DNA of 64,000 nt from JBICHN01 sp043101845. GTDB lineage: Bacteria > Planctomycetota > Phycisphaerae > Phycisphaerales > UBA5793. Below are positions 42,949 through 52,092 of this stretch, piece after piece. Position 1 is the first letter of the stretch; every line of letters starts with the position of its first letter. Made by a program: the position numbers and the translations under genes. Below the pieces are notes generated by a model. The model was not told the origin of the DNA. It saw only the letters and a list, made by a program, of their open reading frames with translations, and searched no databases. The stretch is from the NCBI GenBank assembly GCA_043101845.1, contig JBICHN010000002.1, forward strand, positions 124,001-188,000. Reading direction: 5' to 3'.

Positions 42949-44430
42949 ATGATCCAAAACAACCGACTCCTCGCCGCCTCCCTCGCGGCGCTGCTTCTTC
43001 TTGCTTCGTCCGTCGCGGTCTCGGCGCAGACGCCGGAAGTCTTTGACCAGTGGTATGTGCTCAACATGCAGGGACAACGGTCCGGCTGGATGCATGTGCG
43101 ACAGTCCGAGAAGGAGGGGTACTTCGTTACCGAAACCGAGATGCGCCTCTCAATCGCGCGCGCGGCGACTGAGATTCGGATTCAAATGGCGGGGAGATTC
43201 ACCGAGACGCTTGACCACGAGCCGGTCCGGATGTGGTCACTGCAGAAGCTTGCGAGTGTGCCGACCGAGACGACCTGGGAGTGGATCGACGAGGGTGTTC
43301 GCCGCACCATCAAGCAGGGCGTCGCGGAATCGACCGACATGCTGCCGGCGCCGGAGGGCGAATGGATGACGCCGGGAGCCGCGGGGGAGTACACGGAGGA
43401 GCAACTCGGCGGAGGCGCCGAGGAGATCACCGTCACCATTCTCGATCCACTCGTGGGTTTGATGCCGATCGAGATCACCCGGACGGTGCTCGACCGCGAC
43501 GCGACCGTCGAGACGATGAACGGTCGTCGGCCTGCCGTCAAATGGAAGGTCGTGCAGAGCTTCGCGAACGCGGTGCAATCGATCGAGTATGTCGATGAGG
43601 AAGGCAATGTCCTCCGAGGCGAAGTCGATCTCGGCGCCATCAAGATGGATCTCATCGCTGCGGACCGCGCGACGGCCCTCCAGAAGACCGCGGCGCCGGA
43701 ACTCATGCTCGATACCTTCGTGCGTCCGGACCGCCGCATCGTCCGCCCTCGTGAGACAGAGCGACTCGTTCTTGACCTTTCCGTAACCGACGGCGAGATG
43801 CCCGAGTTGCCCTCTGTGGCCGCGCAGACGGCAGAGCCGATCGATGGCGGAATCCGACTCACCATCGATACGCGCGGTCCGAACCACGCCGATCCGGACG
43901 CCGACATTGAGGCCCTCACGGGATCGAACTCCTACTTGAACGCCGACGACGAGGAGGTCCGCCGGCTCGCACGACAGGCCACCCGCGAGGTGCGAGGTGG
44001 GGCGCCGATTGAACGCGCGAGAGCGATGCGCGACTTCGTCTTCAAATATGTCGATGAGAAGAGTCTTTCGGTCGGGTTCGCCACGGCGTCCGAGGTCGCC
44101 CGGGAACGATCCGGGGACTGCTCCGAACACGGCGTGCTTCTCGCCGCGATGATGCGCGCCGACGGGATTCCGGCGCGGGTCGTGAGCGGGCTCATCTACG
44201 CGGACGAGTTCGCCGGCGCGCGCGGAATCTTCGGTTATCACATGTGGGCGCAGGCGCTCATCGACGGCCGATGGGTCGATTTCGACGGAACGCTCCCCGT
44301 CGACTTCGATGCGACGCACATTACGATCTCGACGACTTCACTCGATGAGGGCGGCCTCTCGAACGATCTGTCCAGCCTGGTCCCGCTCCTGGGTCGCCTG
44401 AAGATCAGCGTCGTCGAGATCGGGCCGTGA
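42949..44430 (+). CDS. Secreted transglutaminase-like protein
   Basis: 493 residues. A signal peptide (LLAASLAALLLLASSVAVSAQ) precedes a large region of unknown fold (about 30-330). The C-terminal third is a transglutaminase-like domain with the catalytic triad in place: Cys391 in SGDCSEHGVLLAAMMRADG, His431 in FGYHMWAQ and Asp444 in WVDFDGT. Such domains act as cysteine proteases or crosslinking enzymes. The start at 42949 has GGGAGAA just upstream; the longer frame from 42925 only adds hydrophilic residues. It is divergent from coaE and probably acts in the periplasm or outside. Substrate unknown. Confidence 0.85.
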   Translation: MIQNNRLLAASLAALLLLASSVAVSAQTPEVFDQWYVLNMQGQRSGWMHVRQSEKEGYFVTETEMRLSIARAATEIRIQMAGRFTETLDHEPVRMWSLQKLASVPTETTWEWIDEGVRRTIKQGVAESTDMLPAPEGEWMTPGAAGEYTEEQLGGGAEEITVTILDPLVGLMPIEITRTVLDRDATVETMNGRRPAVKWKVVQSFANAVQSIEYVDEEGNVLRGEVDLGAIKMDLIAADRATALQKTAAPELMLDTFVRPDRRIVRPRETERLVLDLSVTDGEMPELPSVAAQTAEPIDGGIRLTIDTRGPNHADPDADIEALTGSNSYLNADDEEVRRLARQATREVRGGAPIERARAMRDFVFKYVDEKSLSVGFATASEVARERSGDCSEHGVLLAAMMRADGIPARVVSGLIYADEFAGARGIFGYHMWAQALIDGRWVDFDGTLPVDFDATHITISTTSLDEGGLSNDLSSLVPLLGRLKISVVEIGP

Positions 44431-44464
44431 CCGCCGGCAGGGCGATCACTGATGGAGAAACGAA

Positions 44465-44494
44465 CAAGGCGTCGCCCGGGTGGGTGACGCCTTG
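44465..44494 (-). terminator. Hairpin downstream of rpmA
   Basis: CAAGGCGTC and GACGCCTTG form a perfect 9-bp stem with a 12-nt loop. On the minus strand it is followed by TTGTTCGTTTC, a weak T-rich tail, so it probably ends rpmA transcription. Confidence 0.6.
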
Positions 44495-44517
44495 CTGATT
44501 GCTATCTGGTTGATCGA

Positions 44518-44814
44518 TCAGTTCTTCGACTCGTCCGCGTTCGTATCCGCCGCGGTATACGCCGGAAGATTGTCGTCGGCCGGAACAATGTCCACGGTCC
44601 GATTGCGGAACTGGACATGTCCATCGGCGAGGGCGAAGAGCGTGTCATCCTTCGCTCGCTTCACGAGGTGCCCGGCCTTGAACGGCGTGCCGCATTGCCG
44701 CACGATGATCGATCCGGCCTTCGCGTACTGCCCGCCGTAGAGCTTAATCCCGCGGTACTGCGGGTTTGAGTCACGACCGTTGCGGGTCGATCCCTGTCCC
44801 TTCTTATGAGCCAT
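44518..44814 (-). CDS. rpmA: 50S ribosomal protein L27
   Basis: 98 residues. The conserved N-terminus MAHKKGQGSTRNGRDSNPQYRGIKLYGGQYAKAGSIIVRQCGTPFKAG is unmistakable; L27 sits at the peptidyl-transferase centre. The C-terminus (ADGHVQFRNRTVDIVPADD) is normal. A longer in-frame start at 44829 is rejected because the protein's N-terminus is functionally fixed. There is GGAG 9 nt upstream. The usual partner rplU (L21) is not next to it. Confidence 0.97.
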   Translation of the reverse strand: MAHKKGQGSTRNGRDSNPQYRGIKLYGGQYAKAGSIIVRQCGTPFKAGHLVKRAKDDTLFALADGHVQFRNRTVDIVPADDNLPAYTAADTNADESKN

Positions 44815-44875
44815 CGCTGCACGCTCCAAATATCGCTGGTGTGCTCCGGGCGGAGCCGGCGAGTATACGCCCGCG

Positions 44876-45508
44876 TTACCGCATGATCCAGCGCTGGCTG
44901 CGGAAGAAGACCGGCGAACGAAGGTCGGCGGCGGGGTTACCCGGGGCGTCGTACCGGCGCTCGAGCGTCTTGCGGAGGATGATCGGCTCCCCCGTGATCG
45001 GATGGGCGAGTTCCTGCGTCTCGCTGCTCACGCCGGCGATGAAAAGCGCCACCTCATCAATGTCGAGGCTGCCCGCGCGCCAGACGAAGAGGCCTTCCCG
45101 GGCGTTCTCGGCGCCCTGTCGAAGCGTGCCGATGATTTCAGTGCTCGATTCGAGCAGTGGGTTCGCGAGCAGCTCCTGGAGGCGGTCGACCACATCGAGT
45201 GGGACACCCTCGCCCTCGCGGACGATCGTGCCGTCGTCAGCGTACAGAACGGCGTCGGGCACGAAGAGCTGATCGTTCCGAGTGCGGTTCGTGACGAGGT
45301 AGGTCATGAACCAGTAGAACTCATCATCGATTTCGATGAGTCGTAAGTCTTTCTGGATTTCGAACTTGAGTTCCCAGCGGGGCGGCTTGCCACTCGGCTC
45401 CGGGGCCGAAGCGCCCACGGAGGCGCCCGTCCATCCGAAGGCGATGATCGCGACCAGGGCGACAAGCCACGCGGCGAAGCGCGGCGCTCGGAAATTCGTC
45501 TTTGGCAT
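44876..45508 (-). CDS. Secreted protein of unknown function
   Basis: 210 residues. A signal sequence (AAWLVALVAIIAFGWTGASVGASA) is followed by a beta-rich domain: WELKFEIQKDLRLIEIDDEFYWFMTYLVTNRTRNDQLFVPDAVLYADDGTIVREGEG... ending FFRSQRWIMR. The 'TYLVTNRTGEDRLFVPD'-like pattern and the conserved aromatic-rich strand recur in secreted proteins of this phylum. No known family or catalytic motif. It lies directly upstream of rpmA in transcription order (about 61 bp apart), an odd position for a secreted protein, and they may share a transcript. Confidence 0.65.
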   Translation of the reverse strand: MPKTNFRAPRFAAWLVALVAIIAFGWTGASVGASAPEPSGKPPRWELKFEIQKDLRLIEIDDEFYWFMTYLVTNRTRNDQLFVPDAVLYADDGTIVREGEGVPLDVVDRLQELLANPLLESSTEIIGTLRQGAENAREGLFVWRAGSLDIDEVALFIAGVSSETQELAHPITGEPIILRKTLERRYDAPGNPAADLRSPVFFRSQRWIMR

Positions 45509-45656
45509 GAACCTATGCTCCGCAGGAGGGCGTTCTTCCGATATTCTTATCTGACGCGTCGCGAACCGTCAATACGCGGCCCAATGGAGGGATGCGCCCA
45601 TCACCACGAGCGAATCCGCCCAACGAGCCCTCGCGTCGTCCCGCCCCGGATTCCGG

Positions 45657-46568
45657 GTGACGGAGATCGGCGCGGATCGACTCGTGGATGCAGTCAGCCG
45701 TCTCATGCTGTTCGGGCAACCCACGACGCGTGGGGGGGCGAAGCGATTCATTGATTTCGCTCGCCACCAAGGGTATGCCCTCGATCAGTGCTGGGCGCTG
45801 GTCGATCGTCGCGGCCGCATCGCACACGCGGTGCTCGCCCTGCCGAATCCGGGTCGGACGGCGCTGCTCTTCGTATCGGCGGCCCTGGACGACCCCGATC
45901 CGCTCGCCGATCTGCTCGCCGCGGTGACGCCCCAACTCGACCCCGCCCGGGTCGTGGTCGCGCAGGCGCTTCTCTCTCACGAGCAGCGAGATGAATACGA
46001 GGCGTTCTCGCGCGCCGGGTTCACCCGTCTCGCGGATCTGGCGTACATGGAGCGTCTCGCGCCGAAGCCGAGTGCGATCGCGCCGCCCGACTGGCCTCAG
46101 GGTTGCGTCATCGAGACCTGGTCACCCGAGAATGACGCCGACTTCGCGACCGCCGTGAAGCGTTCCTATGTCGAGACCCACGACTGTCCAGGACTCTGCG
46201 GCCTCCGGAGCATCGCGGACATCATGCGGGGGCATCGCAGCGCCGGCGTCTTCGACCCATCGATGTGGACACTGGTGCGAATGCAAGGCGCGCCGGCGGC
46301 GGCGCTTCTGCTGAGTCCGATGTCGGAACAGCGCATGGTGGAACTCACCTACATTGGAGTCGACCCGGACTTCCGATCGCTCGGTCTCGCGCGGCGACTC
46401 GTCAACCGCGCCCTGTCGCTTGTGGCGCACCGCCACGAGCGAACCGTCACGCTCGCCGTTGACGAGCGAAACGAACCGGCGCTGCGCCTCTATCGACAGG
46501 CCGGTTTCTACCGCACCGATCGTCGCGTCGCCCTTATTCATCCGATTCCGCGGACCGCCCGGTCATAA
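45657..46568 (+). CDS. Double-GNAT acetyltransferase-like protein
   Basis: 303 residues. Two halves of similar layout resemble mycothiol-synthase-type double GNAT proteins. The C-terminal half (from about 150) is a clear GNAT domain with VELTYIGVDPDFRSLGLARRLVNRALSLVA, containing the acetyl-CoA-binding R-x-x-G-x-A pattern, and TLAVDERNEPALRLYRQAGFYRTDRRV. The N-terminal half (ADRLVDAVSRLMLFGQ..., RIAHAVLALPNPGRTALLFVSAAL) is more diverged. The acceptor is unknown. The GTG at 45657 is the first start in a frame with no ATG upstream; no ribosome binding site is seen. Confidence 0.75.
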   Translation: MTEIGADRLVDAVSRLMLFGQPTTRGGAKRFIDFARHQGYALDQCWALVDRRGRIAHAVLALPNPGRTALLFVSAALDDPDPLADLLAAVTPQLDPARVVVAQALLSHEQRDEYEAFSRAGFTRLADLAYMERLAPKPSAIAPPDWPQGCVIETWSPENDADFATAVKRSYVETHDCPGLCGLRSIADIMRGHRSAGVFDPSMWTLVRMQGAPAAALLLSPMSEQRMVELTYIGVDPDFRSLGLARRLVNRALSLVAHRHERTVTLAVDERNEPALRLYRQAGFYRTDRRVALIHPIPRTARS

Positions 46569-46607
46569 CTGAATCCCCCGCGAGGTGGGATTGCGGCGCG
46601 ACGCGGT

Positions 46608-46613
46608 GATAAT
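46608..46613 (+). promoter_or_regulatory. Probable -10 element of a leaderless promoter (ABC exporter)
   Basis: GATAAT ends 8 nt before the ATG at 46622. No Shine-Dalgarno lies between it and the start codon. Confidence 0.45.
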
Positions 46614-46621
46614 GACGAACG

Positions 46622-48451
46622 ATGAACCCGTTCTGGCGATTTGCCCGAGGAATGCTCCGCTACTGGGTCGCGCTGGCCCTCGCCCTGACCGGTGCGCTCG
46701 TGTCGGCGGCGTGCTTCGGAGTCGGGATCGCCTCGGTGCCGCTCATTCTCAATGCGCTGCTCGGCGACAGCGGAAGACCGCTGCCCGAACTCGTGAAGCA
46801 GGCCGATGAGCGTGTGGCGGGGCTCATTCCGGACGCGTTCATCGAAGCGCTCCCCCGGGACCAGTTCGGCGCCGTGGTCTTCGTACTCGGCGCGTTGCTC
46901 GTCCTCACCGTAATCGGAGCCGCGGCGAAGTTCGCGCACACCTATCTCGCCATGTCGGTCGCGATGCAGACGATCGCGAATATCCGCAAGGCCGCGTTCT
47001 ACCGCATCGTGCATCTTCCGATGAAGGTCGTCGTCGCCGAGGGGACGATGGATCGCATCAGCCGCATCATGCGCGATTCGAACCAGCTGCGCAACGGGTT
47101 CACCGCGTTATTTACGAAGGGCATCGGCGAGTCGCTCAAGGGCCTCGCCGCCCTGATCGCCGCGTTACTCATGAACTGGAAGCTGTGCGTCATTGCGCTG
47201 CTCGGCGCTCCGATCCTCGCGGTGGCCATTCGAATCTTCGGGCGCAAGGTGAAGAAGGCGAGTCGGCGCGCGCTCGTCCAGGCGGGCCGACTGCTCGGCA
47301 CGATCATGCAGTCGATGCAGGGCGTGCGAGTCGTCAAGGTACACACGGCCGAGCGCGCCGAGGTCGGGCGATTCAACCGCGTGAACAAGGCCCTGCTCAA
47401 CGAGGAACTCTCGATGCGGCAGGCGAAGGCGCTCGCGTCGCCGGTGGTCGACACGATCACGATGTTCGGCATCGTGCTCATCGGCGGTTTCGCCGCGTGG
47501 TATGTCATCGAGACCGGCCAGCGGTTCGATGTCGTGCTCGGGACGATCGTGCTCCTCGCCGCGGCCGGGAGCGCCGTGCGCCCGCTCACCCAGCTTTCGA
47601 CCGACATTCACGAGGCGTCGGCCGCGGCGGAACGACTGGCGGATCTGCTTCGCCAGCCCGCTGAGAAGTCGCGTCACGAGGCGCGGCCGAAACTTCCGCT
47701 GCACGAGCGTGACATCGTCTTCGAAAATGTGTCGTTCACCTATCCCGGCGCCGACCAACCGGCGATCGACCGGGTTAATCTCGAGATCACTCACGGGCAG
47801 ACGATCGCCTTTGTCGGACCGAACGGTTCAGGAAAAACGACGCTGCTCAGTCTCATCCCGCGTCTGTTCGAGGTCGACTCCGGCCGCGTGCTCGTCGATG
47901 GGAACGACATTCATGAGCATTCGTTGAAGAGTCTGCGGCAGCAGATCGGCGTGGTGACTCAGGAAGTCATCATCTTCAACGACACGATTCGCAACAACAT
48001 CGCCTACGGCGCCGGCAGTGTGACCGAAGAGCAACTCATCCAGGCCTGCCGCCAGGCGCATGCCGAAGAATTCATTCTTGAGCGACCCGAGGGCTACGAC
48101 ACGATCGTCGGTGAGCAGGGGGTCACACTTTCCGGCGGACAGCGACAGCGGATCGCCATCGCTCGCGCGATTCTCCGCAATCCGCGCATCCTCATACTCG
48201 ACGAGGCGACGAGCATGATTGACGCCGAGTCGGAGGCGCAGATTACCGCGGCGCTCAATCAGTTCTGTCGAAATCGCACTTCGCTGGTCATTGCGCATCG
48301 GCTGAGCACGGTCATCAATGCGAATCAGATCGTGGTCATGGACGCCGGCCGCATCGTCGATGTCGGGGCGCATGACGATCTGCTCGCGCGATGCCAGCTC
48401 TACCAACAGCTCTGTCGAACGCAACTCACCTCGGGCGAGTCCGCCGCGTGA
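46622..48451 (+). CDS. MsbA-like ABC exporter (permease-ATPase half transporter)
   Basis: 609 residues. An N-terminal membrane domain of six helices (WRFARGMLRYWVALALALTGALVSAACF at the start, FAAWYVIETGQRF... at the end) precedes an ATPase domain with VGPNGSGKTTLLSLIPRLFE (Walker A), LSGGQRQRIAIARAILRNPRILILDEATSMIDAESE (signature and Walker B) and LVIAHRLSTV (H-loop). It would export a lipid, lipopolysaccharide precursor or peptide as a homodimer. It ends 5 bp from the convergent transporter gene. The start is at the leaderless-type -10 element 8 nt upstream. Confidence 0.93.
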   Translation: MNPFWRFARGMLRYWVALALALTGALVSAACFGVGIASVPLILNALLGDSGRPLPELVKQADERVAGLIPDAFIEALPRDQFGAVVFVLGALLVLTVIGAAAKFAHTYLAMSVAMQTIANIRKAAFYRIVHLPMKVVVAEGTMDRISRIMRDSNQLRNGFTALFTKGIGESLKGLAALIAALLMNWKLCVIALLGAPILAVAIRIFGRKVKKASRRALVQAGRLLGTIMQSMQGVRVVKVHTAERAEVGRFNRVNKALLNEELSMRQAKALASPVVDTITMFGIVLIGGFAAWYVIETGQRFDVVLGTIVLLAAAGSAVRPLTQLSTDIHEASAAAERLADLLRQPAEKSRHEARPKLPLHERDIVFENVSFTYPGADQPAIDRVNLEITHGQTIAFVGPNGSGKTTLLSLIPRLFEVDSGRVLVDGNDIHEHSLKSLRQQIGVVTQEVIIFNDTIRNNIAYGAGSVTEEQLIQACRQAHAEEFILERPEGYDTIVGEQGVTLSGGQRQRIAIARAILRNPRILILDEATSMIDAESEAQITAALNQFCRNRTSLVIAHRLSTVINANQIVVMDAGRIVDVGAHDDLLARCQLYQQLCRTQLTSGESAA

Positions 48452-48455
48452 CGCT

Positions 48456-49919
48456 TCAAAAGATGAAGAGTCCGATGCTGATCCACACCGCGGCGAAGAG
48501 CATGACGACACAGGTGTAACCGACGATGTCGCGCGCGCGGGCGCCAGTGATCGCAAGAAGCGGCAACGCCCAGAACGGCTGGAGCATGTTCGTGAGCTGA
48601 TCGCCGTACGCGACCGCCATGACCATCTTTCCGATCGACGCATCGACCTCGAGCGCCGCTTCGAGCGCAATGGGGCCCTGAATTCCCCACTGACCGCCGC
48701 CGGACGGGACGAAGAGGTTGACGACCGCCGCGGACAGAAACGAAAAGAACGGAATGGTGGTCGAGTTCCCGAGCGCGATGAACCCGTCGGCGACCTGACG
48801 AACGAGTCCGGACGCGACCATCATCGCCATGATTCCGGCATAGAGCGGGAATTGCACGATGATCCCGGCGCATCCACGAGCGCCATCTTCAACGGCCCGC
48901 ATGTATCGGATCGGCGATCCGTGAAGGAGCAGGCCGAAGCCGAGCATGAACGCATTGATCTCATTGAGTCCGACGCGCTTGAACCCGCGCAGCGTCGTCG
49001 TCAGCGCATTCGACGAGTCGTCGATGGCGGCGCCGCTCACATAGCCGTAGCGGATGACGGCGACGATGAGCGGCAGGGCAAGCAGCCAGGCGATGATCGC
49101 TGAACGATCAAGCCGATCGGGTACGCCGCCGACATGTTCCGGATCGTCGCCGGCCGGTGGGCCGTTGAAATCCGAATCGAGCTCCGGTACGCGGAAGTTG
49201 GAGATCGGACGAATCGCCTCACCCTCACGGGGGGTCAGCAGGAAGCAGACCAGCGGGGCGCCGAGAAGCAGTCCGCCGGTGACGAAGAAGTTCATCCCGC
49301 TCAGAATCGTCTGGTCGAGCGGAAGCCCTCCGGGACCGAGTCGCTCAACATACGCCGCGGGCAAGACCTTTGCCGCGCCCTCTGCGGTCGTCATCGCGAG
49401 TGGCGCCGAGCCGGAGAACCCGCCATGCCAGACGAGGAGTCCCAGGTATCCCGCCGCGGCGAGAAGTGGATAATGCGCCGGGATTCCGCGCTTCTGGAGG
49501 ACGCGGCCGGTTTCCCGCGCCATCAGCGCCCCGACGATGAGCCCCAGTCCCCAGTTGATCACACCGGCGAACGCTGCGACGAACCCGACCATCGCCGCCG
49601 CGGTCGCCGCCGATCGCGGGAGTGACGCGAGCGCGTCGATCAGTCGACGCACGAGACGCGTCGACGCCAGCGCGTGACCGGTGACGAGAATCAAGCACAT
49701 CTGCATCGAGAAGGCGAGAAACTTCCAGATGCCATCCTCGACTCGCCACGCGTCGAGAAGCGACGACGCTCTCGATTCCCCCTCGGCGATCGTGGGAAAG
49801 TCGCCGAAGACGAGGGCCAGCGCTGCGGTCACGAGCGTGAGCAGAATGGCTATGACGAAGGGGTCCGGACACACGCGGTAGAACACGCGTGAGATCGCCG
49901 ATCCAAGGTTGCTGATCAT
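48456..49919 (-). CDS. Short-chain fatty acid transporter family protein (AtoE-like)
   Basis: 487 residues with 12-14 membrane helices, homologous to the AtoE/TIGR00366 short-chain fatty acid uptake proteins: LILVTGHALASTRLVRRLIDALASLPRSAATAAAMVGFVAAFAGVINWGLGLIVGALMARE, then the loop SGSAPLAMTTAEGA and FLSAAVVNLFVPSGGGQWGIQGPIALEAA near the end. The start at 49919 is preferred over the in-frame ATG at 49931 because TATGCT (49927-49932) lies 7 nt before it and overlaps the longer form. The transported compound (butyrate, acetoacetate or another acid) is not shown. Confidence 0.85.
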   Translation of the reverse strand: MISNLGSAISRVFYRVCPDPFVIAILLTLVTAALALVFGDFPTIAEGESRASSLLDAWRVEDGIWKFLAFSMQMCLILVTGHALASTRLVRRLIDALASLPRSAATAAAMVGFVAAFAGVINWGLGLIVGALMARETGRVLQKRGIPAHYPLLAAAGYLGLLVWHGGFSGSAPLAMTTAEGAAKVLPAAYVERLGPGGLPLDQTILSGMNFFVTGGLLLGAPLVCFLLTPREGEAIRPISNFRVPELDSDFNGPPAGDDPEHVGGVPDRLDRSAIIAWLLALPLIVAVIRYGYVSGAAIDDSSNALTTTLRGFKRVGLNEINAFMLGFGLLLHGSPIRYMRAVEDGARGCAGIIVQFPLYAGIMAMMVASGLVRQVADGFIALGNSTTIPFFSFLSAAVVNLFVPSGGGQWGIQGPIALEAALEVDASIGKMVMAVAYGDQLTNMLQPFWALPLLAITGARARDIVGYTCVVMLFAAVWISIGLFIF

Positions 49920-49926
49920 GCGGCCG

Positions 49927-49932
49927 AGCATA
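49927..49932 (-). promoter_or_regulatory. Probable -10 element of a leaderless promoter (AtoE-like gene)
   Basis: TATGCT on the minus strand ends 7 nt before the ATG at 49919, without a Shine-Dalgarno, and decides the choice between two in-frame starts. Confidence 0.45.
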
Positions 49933-49975
49933 CCGCGCGGCCGGCGCGATGAGAAGTCGGCCGAAGACGGTGAAG

Positions 49976-50479
49976 CTACGCGATCGAATCCGGGTCAGTC
50001 GGGTTCGCGCGTTGCTCGGCGACCATCGGACACACTTCGTCGAGCGCCTTCTCAATGTCGAGTCCGCTCCAGCCACCAATCGCCGTATGCAGCCAGAGCC
50101 AGGTCGTTGCAAGTCGTCGGACGCTGCGCCGCATGGGTTCGCTCATGATGGTGACCCCGTCGGCGGCGCGGCGTCGAATGGCGAAGTGCAACGCCGCATT
50201 CAACACCATTCCACTCAGGAAGTACGCGCCGAACACTCCGAAGAGAAACGCGAGGGAACTGAGAAGCGGGGGCGAAACGAGGATGACCAGAGCGGCGACC
50301 GCCGTCACGCAACTCGCGTGCCACCACCTCGACGCCGACCTGAACCAGAGTCGACCCACCGCGAGCCGGGTGAGTTCCCAGCGCACGGAGAGCCCGAGCA
50401 GACCGCCGGCGGTCAGCCACAGCGCTGGAGCGTGAAGCGCTCCCGCCATTGGGTGCAGAAAGGAACTCGGAGTCATCAC
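49976..50479 (-). CDS. Membrane protein of unknown function
   Basis: 167 residues with three to four hydrophobic segments (MAGALHAPALWLTAGGLLGLSV, WWHASCVTAVAALVILVSPPLLSSLAFLFGVFGAYFLSG). The C-terminal third is soluble and helical. No family is recognised. It runs on the minus strand just after the AtoE-like gene in coordinates and could be read from its own promoter. An internal ATG at 50449 (MAGALHAP) could also be the start. Confidence 0.55.
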   Translation of the reverse strand: MMTPSSFLHPMAGALHAPALWLTAGGLLGLSVRWELTRLAVGRLWFRSASRWWHASCVTAVAALVILVSPPLLSSLAFLFGVFGAYFLSGMVLNAALHFAIRRRAADGVTIMSEPMRRSVRRLATTWLWLHTAIGGWSGLDIEKALDEVCPMVAEQRANPTDPDSIA

Positions 50480-50552
50480 GATACAGGGTGCCGCATGACT
50501 CGAGAGGGGTCATGTCTTGTCCACCCCGCGTTGAGACACGACGCCTGACGCG

Positions 50553-50912
50553 TCAGGGAGACTCGCCGATGTCGACGATCGAGCAGTCGAGAATGGTTTC
50601 GACCCCGAGGGCCTTCGCCCGGTCGACGAGCTCCGGCGATTCGGCGCCCGGGTTCAGCCAGACCTCCGCCACATCGCCACGCTCCGCAATCTCTTCGATC
50701 GCCGCGAGGCCGAGTTTCGGTGGGAGGTAGAAGAGCGCTCGATCGATCGGCCCCGGCGGCTCGGTGATCGAGTGATAGCACTTCAGCCCCTCGATCTCGT
50801 CGGCGCGTGGATTGACCGGAAAGACTGTGTGATCGCGTCTCCGATACGCGCGCACGGCTTTGTTGCCGTACTTCTCGCGATTCGTCGACGCGCCGATGAC
50901 CATGACACGCAT
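50553..50912 (-). CDS. CoA-binding domain protein (YccU-like)
   Basis: 119 residues. MRVMVIGASTNREKYGNKAVRAYRRRDHTVFPVNPRADEIEG is the Rossmann-like CoA_binding_2 domain (glycine-rich loop GAS), and IDRALFYLPPKLGLAAIEEIAERGDVAEVWLNPGAES is the second typical segment. The family binds CoA or nucleotides and has no established reaction. The longer frame to 51032 adds 40 unconserved, arginine-rich residues without a Shine-Dalgarno, so the start at 50912 is chosen. Confidence 0.85.
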   Translation of the reverse strand: MRVMVIGASTNREKYGNKAVRAYRRRDHTVFPVNPRADEIEGLKCYHSITEPPGPIDRALFYLPPKLGLAAIEEIAERGDVAEVWLNPGAESPELVDRAKALGVETILDCSIVDIGESP

Positions 50913-51276
50913 GAACTTTTTCCTCCCTCTCGCAGCGCGGGACCGGGCCGGACACCACGCTCCTCTCCGAACCATATGAGCGTCAAGCGCAGCGCGTTCT
51001 TCATTCGAAGTTATCGGGGTCAAGCGCGGCAAACTGCACGCAGAGTCGCCTCGGAATTCGCGGCAGAATCGTTTGTATGTCGTTCATTCATTTGCATTTA
51101 TGCCTCGATGCGGCAAACTCGTCGCGAGGTCGCGCCGGAGTTCTCGGGAGGGGAGCCCACCCATGGCGTGACGAGTCTGAATCGCGATGCGATGCGCCCC
51201 GGCCACGAACGATCCGCCGCACTGGCGAGTCACTTCGAAATCGTCCGGCGCCCCGTCGCTCATCAGGAGATCGGAA
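50913..51276. other. Divergent intergenic region
   Basis: 364 bp between the CoA-binding protein gene (minus) and the PEP-CTERM-like gene (plus). No gene, hairpin or repeat is convincing. An AT-rich patch around 51069-51105 contains TTGTAT and CATTTA 16 bp apart, a weak promoter candidate for the plus-strand gene. Confidence 0.45.
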
Positions 51277-51987
51277 ATGCGCATCGCACACCGCATGCTC
51301 ATGTTCGGATCGATCGGCGCCGTCGCGGCGGCCACTGGGGGTCTGGCCCCCGCGGCGGCGGCCGACATCATCGATCCGGGTGTCTACTTCCTCGAGAACC
51401 ATCCCGACGGGAACGCAAACCCGCCGGCGTACGGACTGCGGCTCGACGAACTTCAGGATGTGACCGCCGGGCACGATGTCTTTACCTTCGACTTCGAAGC
51501 CGATGACTCGGACATGCGGATGTCGTGGGACGGAACAAGTCTGCGAATCTTCGGGGTCGCCTTCGGCGGTCTCGATATCGGTGGGTCGTACGACCCGAAC
51601 CACTCAGGACTCTGGGCGATCGACTTCACCTATTCCGAAGTCGTCACGGCGCCGGGCGATGACGATCTCATCGTCGTGACACCGGACGGCACGAACACCG
51701 GGACGATTCAGTTCGTCGACGGCGGTGATGTCATTCCGCTCTGGGATTTTTCAGGTCACCACGGGTTTACCTTCCGTCTCGGCGACGAGAACGACGACGA
51801 GGGCCATCGAGGATTCGACGGTCTCTCGGGCTGGGGTTGGCTCAACCACACGGTTCAGAACCAGCATGTGTACGCCTCGGACTGGTTGTTCACCGTCGGC
51901 GACGAGGTGCCGGCGCCTGGACCACTCGCGTTGCTGACCGCCGGCCTGTTCTGTGTCGCCCAGGGCCGACGACGCCGCGGCCAGTAG
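51277..51987 (+). CDS. PEP-CTERM-like secreted protein
   Basis: 236 residues. The signal peptide RMLMFGSIGAVAAATGGLAPAAAA is followed by a beta-rich domain (DVFTFDFEADDSDMRMSWDGTSLRIFGVAFGGLDIG...). The C-terminus, EVPAPGPLALLTAGLFCVAQGRRRRGQ, has the layout of a PEP-CTERM sorting signal: a short Pro motif, a membrane-spanning stretch and a basic end. Such tails are processed by exosortases and anchor exported proteins; no exosortase gene is in the window. AGGAGA lies 7 nt before the ATG. A strong terminator follows at 52093. Confidence 0.75.
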   Translation: MRIAHRMLMFGSIGAVAAATGGLAPAAAADIIDPGVYFLENHPDGNANPPAYGLRLDELQDVTAGHDVFTFDFEADDSDMRMSWDGTSLRIFGVAFGGLDIGGSYDPNHSGLWAIDFTYSEVVTAPGDDDLIVVTPDGTNTGTIQFVDGGDVIPLWDFSGHHGFTFRLGDENDDEGHRGFDGLSGWGWLNHTVQNQHVYASDWLFTVGDEVPAPGPLALLTAGLFCVAQGRRRRGQ

Positions 51988-52092
51988 TGTGATGTTTGCA
52001 GGACGCCACGCGCAACCGGACTCATCGCCGTGACGCCCCCGGCGACCGGCTTCGCGTCCAATCTCAGATTGATCATTCGATCCGGCGCACAA

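Noticed and set aside
43237..44319. A 360-codon open frame antisense to the transglutaminase-like gene
   Set aside because: It lies wholly inside a gene with an intact catalytic triad and signal peptide; no ribosome binding site or family.
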